From Burkholderiales bacterium (GTDB taxonomy: Bacteria > Pseudomonadota > Gammaproteobacteria > Burkholderiales > Burkholderiaceae_C), in NCBI GenBank assembly GCA_011390055.1, contig JAABTC010000160.1, positions 1 to 5,069 on the forward strand: a stretch of 5,069 nt of DNA. Direction: 5' to 3'. The notes under the pieces are model-generated. The model had not been told where the DNA came from. It made no database searches and was given only the letters and a program-made list of their open reading frames with translations. Shown one piece after another: positions 1-4,147 of this stretch. Made by a program: the position numbers and the translations under genes. Within the stretch, counting starts at the first letter, position 1. Every line of letters begins with the position of its first letter.

Positions 1-694
1 GCAGGCTGCCCTCGGCGTAGGTGGCCCGGCTGCTGCTGCGGTGCGTGATCTCGATGCGCTCGCCGGTGCCACAGAACAGCACGCTGTGGTCGCCGACAAT
101 GTCGCCGCCGCGCACCGTCGCAAAGCCGATGCTGCCCGGAACGCGCTCGCCGGTGACGCCCTCGCGGGCGTAGACGGCGCAATCCTTCAACGCGCGGCCC
201 TGTGCTGCGGCCATGACCTCGCCCATCTGCAACGCGGTGCCGCTGGGCGCGTCGACCTTGTGCCGGTGGTGCGCTTCGACGATCTCGATGTCGTGACTCG
301 AACCCAGCGCGCGCGCGGCCATCTCGAGCAGCTTGAGGACCACGTTGACGCCCACGCTCATGTTGGGCGCCAGCACGATCGCCAGATGCGCGGCGTGCGC
401 GGCGATGGTCTCTTTTTGGGCCGGGTCCAGGCCGGTGGTGCCGATGACCATCTTCACGCCAAGTTCGCTGCAGGCCTGGAGGTGCGCCAGCGTGCCTTCG
501 GGCCGGGTGAAATCGATCAGCACCTGCGGGCGCTCGGCGCGCAGGATCGAGCGCACGTCGACGCCGACGTCGAGCGTGCCGGCCAGCAGCGTGTCGGGCG
601 CCTCCTCGACCGCGGCGATCAGCATCTGGCCCATCCGCCCCGAAGCGCCCGCGACCGCGATGCGCAGCAGGGCTGCACCGGCGCCGGCGGTCAT
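1..694 (-). CDS. dapB: 4-hydroxy-tetrahydrodipicolinate reductase (partial, C-terminus beyond window)
   Basis: DapB makes tetrahydrodipicolinate by NAD(P)H-dependent reduction in the diaminopimelate/lysine pathway, in the cytoplasm. 231 codons are visible; E. coli DapB has 273 residues, so about 35-40 C-terminal residues are missing. The N-terminal Rossmann nucleotide loop reads VAGASGRMG (residues 14-22). GTTG (85-88) and APNMSVGVN (109-117) follow. The catalytic block EAHHRHKVDAPSGTA (from 140) holds H142 and K146, which match the family's catalytic His and Lys, and SGT (151-153) binds substrate. GERVPGSIGFATVRGGDIVG and EITHRSSSR follow before the edge. The ATG at 694 is chosen because it gives the normal N-terminus and overlaps the bamE stop by four bases (ATGA). 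No clear Shine-Dalgarno precedes it, so translation is probably coupled to bamE (inference). No missing key residue is seen in the visible part. Confidence 0.97.
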   Translation of the reverse strand, partial: MTAGAGAALLRIAVAGASGRMGQMLIAAVEEAPDTLLAGTLDVGVDVRSILRAERPQVLIDFTRPEGTLAHLQACSELGVKMVIGTTGLDPAQKETIAAHAAHLAIVLAPNMSVGVNVVLKLLEMAARALGSSHDIEIVEAHHRHKVDAPSGTALQMGEVMAAAQGRALKDCAVYAREGVTGERVPGSIGFATVRGGDIVGDHSVLFCGTGERIEITHRSSSRATYAEGSL

Positions 695-1242
695 TTCGAC
701 TCGAGGGGCGGGTACGGACGCACGGCGCCCTGGGGGGGCGCGATCGCGCTGGTCTCGCCCTTCACCGGCAGGGGCAGGGCACGGCGCTGGTCGTCGCTCA
801 ACTCGAGCACCGGCTCGGGTCCACTGGAGCGCGCGTTTCGGATCGAGCTGACGAACTCCTTTTCGGAAGGCAGGTCCGGCGCCTCCAGGCGCTCGAGGGC
901 ATCGCCCTTGAACAGGGCGACCACGCTGCGACGCTGCGGCTCGACGCCCTGGCGGCGCATCGTGAAGACGTAGTCCCAGCGGTCGCCATGGAACGGGCTG
1001 GTCAGCAGCGGTGAGCCCAGCACGTCGCGAACCTGTTCGCGGCTCATCCCGGGCTTGACGCGTTCGGCCAGCTCGCGGGTGATGACGTTGCCCTGCATGA
1101 CATCGACGCGGTAGGGCGTGACCGAGGCCAGCGCACGGTCGAACGGCGACCAGGCGCAGGCGGTGCCCAGCAGCGCCAGCATCACCAGGCCGGCGCCGGC
1201 TGCGATGCGGCCGAAAGAGGAAGGGCGGGGCATGCGGGGCAT
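691..1242 (-). CDS. bamE: Outer membrane protein assembly factor BamE (SmpA/OmlA family lipoprotein)
   Basis: BamE is a small lipoprotein of the BAM complex, which inserts beta-barrel proteins into the outer membrane. With the ATG at 1242 the protein has 183 residues. A basic N-terminus and hydrophobic stretch (about 11-28) end in LLGTAC, where C29 would be lipidated. The -3 residue is Gly, so the lipobox is degenerate. The SmpA/OmlA fold is recognised by PYRVDVMQGNVIT (43-55), VKPGMSREQV (62-71), LGSPLLTSPF (75-84) and DRWDYVF (87-93). E. coli BamE has 113 residues; this one has about 60 extra C-terminal residues, Pro-rich at the end. Other possible starts are TTG 1248 and ATG 1233; none has a good Shine-Dalgarno, and ATG 1242 is preferred as the upstream ATG. 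It is divergent from fur and overlaps dapB, and the two probably form one transcript. Confidence 0.93.
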   Translation of the reverse strand: MPRMPRPSSFGRIAAGAGLVMLALLGTACAWSPFDRALASVTPYRVDVMQGNVITRELAERVKPGMSREQVRDVLGSPLLTSPFHGDRWDYVFTMRRQGVEPQRRSVVALFKGDALERLEAPDLPSEKEFVSSIRNARSSGPEPVLELSDDQRRALPLPVKGETSAIAPPQGAVRPYPPLESK

Positions 1243-1281
1243 CGGCAACGATCGGCGCAGCGCTCGACCGCGCCGCTCTGG

Positions 1282-1302
1282 CTATGATGCGGCGCATTCT
1301 AG
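1282..1302. promoter_or_regulatory. Imperfect palindrome in bamE-fur divergent region; possible weak Fur operator
   Basis: A 21-bp imperfect inverted repeat is centred on G1292, with 8 of 10 base pairs symmetric (outer CTA/TAG, inner ATGCG/CGCAT). Aligned on its centre to the 19-bp E. coli Fur box consensus it matches 10 of 19 positions by hand, including TGA-like and CATT-like half-site cores on both arms. It lies between two divergent genes, one of which is fur, a position where autoregulatory Fur sites are known. The score is below typical strong sites, so the operator call is tentative. Confidence 0.3.
1283..1288 (+). promoter_or_regulatory. Candidate -10 box of fur
   Basis: TATGAT matches the sigma-70 -10 consensus at five of six positions and is the best such match in the GC-rich gap upstream of fur. 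Transcription would begin near 1295 and give a leader of about 78 nt. No good -35 is found at 16-18 bp. On the opposite strand, TAGAAT (1301-1296) could be a -10 for bamE, also without a -35. Both lie inside the palindrome at 1282-1302, so a bound repressor would cover them. Confidence 0.4.
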
Positions 1303-1313
1303 GCCCGACCGTC

Positions 1314-1376
1314 ATGAGCCGGCCCGGCCGCCCGCAGGGCTGTGCCGGCGTGCGGAGCATCAAGGTACACCTGTGA
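1314..1376 (+). CDS. Short upstream ORF (20 codons) overlapping the fur start
   Basis: An ATG at 1314 opens a 20-codon frame (begins MSRPGRPQGC) ending in TGA at 1374-1376. That stop overlaps the fur GTG start (1373-1375) as GTGA, the usual geometry for translational coupling. The fur Shine-Dalgarno (AAGGT, 1362-1366) lies within it, so ribosomes translating the leader ORF would pass over the fur start signal. A weak AGG (1301-1303) precedes its ATG by 10 nt. In E. coli, fur is translationally coupled to a leader ORF called uof. I see similar architecture here, not demonstrable homology. The peptide resembles nothing I recognise, and the frame could be chance in GC-rich sequence. Confidence 0.35.
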   Translation: MSRPGRPQGCAGVRSIKVHL

Positions 1377-1801
1377 GCCACGCCGACGAACTCAAGAGCA
1401 GCGGCCTGAAGGCCACCCTGCCGCGCATCAAGATCCTGGAAGTGTTCCAGCGCACGGCGCAGCGGCACATGACGGCCGAGGATGTGTACCGGGCGCTGCT
1501 CGCCGAGGGTGCCGATGTCGGGCTGGCGACGGTGTACCGCGTGCTGATGCAGTTCGAGCAAGCCGGCTTGTTGGCGCGCAGCCATTTCGAGAGCGGCAAG
1601 TCGGTGTTCGAGCTCAACGAAGGCCAGCACCACGACCACCTGGTGTGCCTGACCTGCGGGCGCGTCGAGGAATTCTTCGACCCCGAGATCGAAGCCCGGC
1701 AGCGGGCGATCGCCCAGAGCCGGGGCTTCGAACTGCAAGACCATTCGCTGGCGCTCTACGCCGCTTGCACGAAGCCCGCCTGCGCACATCGGCCGAAGTA
1801 G
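1373..1801 (+). CDS. fur: Ferric uptake regulation protein Fur
   Basis: Fur is a homodimeric metal-dependent DNA-binding repressor that uses Fe2+ as corepressor to control iron uptake and storage genes. The product has 142 residues, close to the 148 of E. coli Fur. The N-terminal winged helix holds GLKATLPRIKILEVF (11-25) and the recognition helix block GLATVYRVLMQFEQAGL (50-66). Metal-site residues are present: H32, E80, and HHDHLVCLTCGRVEEF (86-101) with H86, H87, H89 and the zinc Cys pair C92/C95. The second Cys pair is C132/C137 (CTKPAC). The GTG at 1373 is chosen because the protein then starts MSHADELKSSGLK as in the family, with AAGGT (1362-1366) six bases upstream. The open frame extends back to 1118 but is non-family there. 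It is divergent from bamE-dapB, convergent with hprK, and probably autoregulated. Confidence 0.97.
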   Translation: MSHADELKSSGLKATLPRIKILEVFQRTAQRHMTAEDVYRALLAEGADVGLATVYRVLMQFEQAGLLARSHFESGKSVFELNEGQHHDHLVCLTCGRVEEFFDPEIEARQRAIAQSRGFELQDHSLALYAACTKPACAHRPK

Positions 1802-1835
1802 CCGCTGGCGTGCCCCCGGGAGGCGCGCAGCGTGT

Positions 1836-2789
1836 TCACGACCCGCCGGGTTCCATCGCCTTCTGGTGCCGCGCCACGAATTCGCCGTAGGTGTCGATGC
1901 CGCGCAGTTGCAAGACGGTGTTGCGCACCGCCGCCTCGACCAGCACTGCCAGGTTGCGGCCGGCGTCGACCGCGATGACGGCCTTGCGCACCGGCACGTC
2001 GAGAATGTCCTCGAACAGCGGTTCGTAGGGCAGGCGCTCGAACTCGCGCTCCATCGTCTCCTTGCGCACCAGGTGCACCAGCAGCTTCAGGCGCATCTTC
2101 CGGCGCACGGCGGTTTCACCGAAAATGGCCTTGATGTCGAGCAGGCCGATGCCGCGAACTTCCAGCAGGTTGAGCAGCAGCTCGGGGCAGCGGCCCTCGA
2201 TGGCGGTCTGCGAGATGCGGTAGAGGTCGACCGCGTCGTCGGCCACCAGCCCATGGCCGCGCGAGATCAGCTCGAGGCCGAGTTCGCTCTTGCCCAGACC
2301 CGATTCGCCCGTCAGCAGCACCCCCAGGCCGAGGATGTCCATGAAGACGCCGTGCCGGGTGGTGCGTTCGGCGAACAGCTGGCTGAGGTACGCGCGGACC
2401 ACGTCGATGACGTGCCCGGCCGACTCGGCGGTGACGAAGAGCGGGATCTCGGCCCGGTCGCACATCGCGACCAGCCGGTTCGGCGGCACCTGGCCATCGG
2501 CGACGATGATCATCGGCGGCTCGAGCGTGACGATGCGTGCAACGCGCCGCTCGATGTCTTCGACGCTGTCCTCGCTGAGGTAGGCCACCTCACGCCGGCC
2601 GACGATCTGTACCCGGTACGGGTGGATGTAGTTCAGGTAACCGATCAGATCGGCGGCCGAGCGAGCCTCGCGCACCGCGGATTCGTCGAAGCGACGTTCA
2701 GGGTGGGCATGGCCGGCGACCCATTCCCAGTGCAGGGCGGCCCGATGCTCTTCGAACAGCGCCTCGGCGCTGATGGAGGTGGGTTTCAT
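1836..2789 (-). CDS. hprK: HPr kinase/phosphorylase
   Basis: HprK is a bifunctional cytoplasmic enzyme that phosphorylates HPr of the phosphotransferase system on a serine with ATP or pyrophosphate, and reverses this by phosphorolysis. The 317 residues are typical of proteobacterial members. After the N-terminal domain (1 to about 130), the catalytic domain shows H146 (RHGVFMDILGLGVLLTG), the Walker A loop GESGLGKSE (161-169, K167), LVADDAVDL (181-189) with the acidic Walker B-like D184/D185, the HprK signature LLEVRGIGLLDI (208-219), and the C-terminal loop VPVRKAVIAVDAGRNLAVLVE (from 265; R278). All expected motifs are present. It lies 25 bp downstream of ptsN on the same strand, so the two are probably one operon. 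The ATG at 2789 has no Shine-Dalgarno; the bases directly before it form a GC palindrome (2790-2801). Convergent fur ends 34 bp away, with no clear terminator between. Confidence 0.96.
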   Translation of the reverse strand: MKPTSISAEALFEEHRAALHWEWVAGHAHPERRFDESAVREARSAADLIGYLNYIHPYRVQIVGRREVAYLSEDSVEDIERRVARIVTLEPPMIIVADGQVPPNRLVAMCDRAEIPLFVTAESAGHVIDVVRAYLSQLFAERTTRHGVFMDILGLGVLLTGESGLGKSELGLELISRGHGLVADDAVDLYRISQTAIEGRCPELLLNLLEVRGIGLLDIKAIFGETAVRRKMRLKLLVHLVRKETMEREFERLPYEPLFEDILDVPVRKAVIAVDAGRNLAVLVEAAVRNTVLQLRGIDTYGEFVARHQKAMEPGGS

Positions 2790-2815
2790 GGGCGCGCGCC
2801 CACGCCGCGCACCAT
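2786..2815 (-). other. Nine-codon mini-ORF exactly bridging ptsN and hprK
   Basis: On the minus strand the ptsN stop TGA (2817-2815) shares its A with an ATG (2815-2813). That ATG opens nine codons (MVRGVGARP) ending in TGA (2788-2786), which overlaps the hprK ATG (2789-2787) as ATGA. The gap between the two genes can therefore be read by one terminating and reinitiating ribosome in two steps. hprK has no Shine-Dalgarno of its own; a perfect 12-bp palindrome GGGCGCGCGCCC (2790-2801) occupies that place. A coupling role is inference, and the arrangement could be chance. Confidence 0.3.
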
Positions 2816-3285
2816 CAAGCCACCGACTTCAGCGGCTCCCAGTCGGCGATCAGCTTGTGCAGCGCGGCCTGGTCGGGAGCGGCGCGCAGGCGATCGCGCA
2901 AGTCACGGTCGGACAGCATTTCCGCAATCTCGGAGAGGATGTCCAGATGCCGCTGGGTGGCCGCCTCGGGCACCAGCAGGAAGATCAGCAGCTGCACCGG
3001 CTCGTCGTCCGGCGCATCGAAGGAGATCGGCTGCTGCACCCGCATCACGGCGGCCAGCGGGTTTTTCAGCCCCTTGATGCGGCCGTGCGGGATGGCCACG
3101 CCGTGCCCCAGGCCGGTGGAGCCGAGGCGTTCGCGGGCGAACAGGTTGTCCGACACGGTGGCCCGTGCGATCGAATGCTGGTTCTCGAACAGCAAACCGG
3201 CCTGCTCGAATGCGCGCTTCTTGCTCGTTGCCTCCACGTCGACGATGACATTGGTGGCAGGCAGGATGCTGGCGAGACGGTTCAT
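2815..3285 (-). CDS. ptsN: PTS IIA-like nitrogen-regulatory protein (EIIA-Ntr)
   Basis: PtsN is the terminal phosphoacceptor of the nitrogen-related PTS relay (PtsP/PtsO or EI/HPr to PtsN). It regulates partners such as potassium transport and carbon/nitrogen responses instead of carrying sugar. The product has 156 residues and one PTS EIIA type-2 domain. The active-site block STGLGHGVAIPHGRIKG (56-72) holds H67, equivalent to the phosphorylated His of E. coli PtsN, and H61. ISFDAPDDEPVQLLIFLLVP (87-106) follows as in the family. The ATG at 3285 is preferred over upstream in-frame starts (to 3390) because the family N-terminus begins there and GAAGGAA (3300-3294) is a good Shine-Dalgarno. It is followed after 25 bp by hprK. 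It is transcribed from its own candidate promoter (TATAAT at 3367-3362), since a terminator separates it from hpf upstream. Confidence 0.96.
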   Translation of the reverse strand: MNRLASILPATNVIVDVEATSKKRAFEQAGLLFENQHSIARATVSDNLFARERLGSTGLGHGVAIPHGRIKGLKNPLAAVMRVQQPISFDAPDDEPVQLLIFLLVPEAATQRHLDILSEIAEMLSDRDLRDRLRAAPDQAALHKLIADWEPLKSVA

Positions 3286-3361
3286 GAGGGGCGTTCCTTC
3301 CGCCAAGCACAACGCGTGAGCGCCAAAGCGGCTGACTGCGGCAAGTGTGACAAGACGGCGA

Positions 3362-3367
3362 ATTATA
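3362..3367 (-). promoter_or_regulatory. Candidate -10 box of ptsN-hprK
   Basis: A perfect TATAAT reads on the minus strand from 3367 to 3362, 76 bp upstream of the ptsN ATG, in a genome where such AT-rich hexamers are rare. Transcription would start near 3355 and give a leader of about 70 nt. No recognisable -35 lies at 16-18 bp (the bases there read GTGTCG), so an activator or a non-canonical -35 may be used. It lies downstream of the hpf terminator, which fits an independent ptsN-hprK unit. Confidence 0.55.
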
Positions 3368-3465
3368 GGAATCGACCTCCAAAGCGACACGCCAGACTGC
3401 GGTGGGCTGTGCGAGATGTTGCGCAGATGCCGCGCGTAACAACCGTCCGAACGCCCCCGGACAGG

Positions 3466-3488
3466 AAAAAGCGGCCCGCAGGCCGCTT
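3466..3488 (-). terminator. Intrinsic terminator downstream of hpf
   Basis: Read on the minus strand, an 8-bp perfect GC-rich stem AAGCGGCC / GGCCGCTT (3488-3481 and 3476-3469) with a TGCG tetraloop runs directly into a T tract; with the stem's last bases this gives five consecutive T (3470-3466). It begins 23 bp after the hpf stop. This is a textbook rho-independent terminator for hpf and would stop read-through to ptsN. On the plus strand it has no T run beyond TT, so it acts in one direction. Confidence 0.88.
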
Positions 3489-3511
3489 GGTCGGGGAAGC
3501 AGCGGGGCTCT

Positions 3512-3850
3512 TCAGTGGGGCGCGTCGAGGCGCTTCTGCGATGCGTGGTGGTGGTCCTGGACCCGGTCCTTGTGGCGCACCACCTGGCGGTCGAGCTTGT
3601 CCATCAGGCTGTCGATGGCCGCGTACAGGTCCTCGCTCGAGTGCTCGACGTAGATGTCACGCCCCTTGACGTGCAGCGTGACCTCTGCGCGCTGGCGGCG
3701 CTCCTTTTCCTTCAGCTTCTCCACGGTCAGCAGAACATTGATGTCGACCACCTGATCGAAATGCCGGGTAACGCGGTCGAGTTTGGTCATCACGTACTCA
3801 CGCAGTGCAGGTGTCACGTCGAGATGGTGTCCGCTGATCGTCAGGTTCAT
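3512..3850 (-). CDS. hpf: Ribosome hibernation promoting factor (short HPF / sigma-54 modulation family)
   Basis: HPF binds the 30S subunit in the mRNA/tRNA channel and drives inactive ribosome dimers in slow growth or stationary phase. The 112-residue product is a single S30AE/RaiA-like domain: MNLTISGHHLDVTPALREYV (1-20), KLDRVTRHFDQVVDINVLL (23-41), then VTLHVKGRDIYVEHSSEDLYAAIDSLMDKLDRQV (57-90). A basic, His-containing tail (93-112) follows, and the long-HPF C-terminal domain is absent. The ATG at 3850 is fixed by a perfect AAGGAGG Shine-Dalgarno (3862-3856) five bases upstream; the in-frame extension to 4066 has no family similarity. In many proteobacteria hpf lies between rpoN and ptsN. 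Here rpoN is not the adjacent upstream gene, and an intrinsic terminator follows hpf. I found no convincing promoter upstream. Confidence 0.95.
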   Translation of the reverse strand: MNLTISGHHLDVTPALREYVMTKLDRVTRHFDQVVDINVLLTVEKLKEKERRQRAEVTLHVKGRDIYVEHSSEDLYAAIDSLMDKLDRQVVRHKDRVQDHHHASQKRLDAPH

Positions 3851-3855
3851 CAGAG

Positions 3856-3862
3856 CCTCCTT
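3856..3862 (-). promoter_or_regulatory. Strong Shine-Dalgarno of hpf
   Basis: AAGGAGG on the minus strand, five bases before the hpf ATG, is fully complementary to the 16S rRNA 3' end and is the only perfect Shine-Dalgarno in the window. It decides the hpf start and predicts high translation, consistent with a protein needed in amounts comparable to ribosomes. Confidence 0.85.
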
Positions 3863-4060
3863 GGGCGTTGGGTTGCGCAGGATTGCGGTCGGGGGTGGTA
3901 CAGCGCGGCCGGAGCGGGAAGCGGGGCCGGGGTGTCGGACCAGTGTGCCGTCGATCCCCGGTCGCCGCAAGGCAACCGCGGCCCTTTCGAGGGGCCAAGA
4001 GGTGACAGATTTCCAGCCGCGCATGCCGACGATACTGACAGCTTTTGGGCGCACGGGCGA

Positions 4061-4069
4061 TGCCATAAT
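4061..4069 (+). promoter_or_regulatory. Candidate extended -10 promoter of corA
   Basis: TGCCATAAT fits the extended -10 form TGnTATAAT with one mismatch. Transcription would start near 4076, leaving a leader of about 72 nt before corA. That leader begins with a 5-bp hairpin (GCTCG 4076-4080, CGAGC 4085-4089). Upstream, TGACAG occurs twice (4003-4008 and 4036-4041), 33 bp apart; the second overlaps CTGACA, a good -35-like hexamer but 23 bp from the -10, which is too far. The rest of the 297-bp hpf-corA gap (3851-4147) holds a small hairpin at 3980-3996 and no gene that I can support. Confidence 0.4.
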
Positions 4070-4147
4070 CGACGGGCTCGGTCACGAGCTTCGCCGGGTA
4101 CCGGGTGCAACTCGGTGGCCGTCCGCCCCCGTCGCCTTCGGCACCGC

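Noticed and set aside
41..973. 310-codon open frame on the plus strand opposite dapB and bamE
   Set aside because: It is antisense to clear dapB and bamE coding sequence and shows no family features; open antisense frames are expected at this GC content.
1118..1372. In-frame upstream extension of fur
   Set aside because: It would add 85 residues without Fur similarity and overlap bamE. The GTG at 1373 has a Shine-Dalgarno and gives the standard N-terminus.
1802..1835. Search for a bidirectional terminator between convergent fur and hprK
   Set aside because: No stable stem followed by a T tract is visible in the 34-bp gap; termination may be rho-dependent or lie within the gene ends.
1866..3077. 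403-codon open frame on the plus strand opposite hprK and ptsN
   Set aside because: It lies antisense to two genes with full family motifs. Its His/Ala/Asp/Arg-rich composition is the usual result of reading the complement of high-GC codons, and no domain is recognisable.
3286..3390. In-frame upstream extension of ptsN
   Set aside because: The added 35 residues lie over the TATAAT promoter box and resemble no PtsN N-terminus. The start at 3285 has a good Shine-Dalgarno.
3980..3996. Small GGCCC/GGGCC hairpin in the hpf-corA gap, considered as a terminator
   Set aside because: There is no T tract on either strand, and no gene ends there; a stem this short is common in GC-rich sequence.
3851..4066. 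In-frame upstream extension of hpf
   Set aside because: The extra 72 codons have no family similarity, and the perfect Shine-Dalgarno at 3856-3862 fixes the start at 3850.
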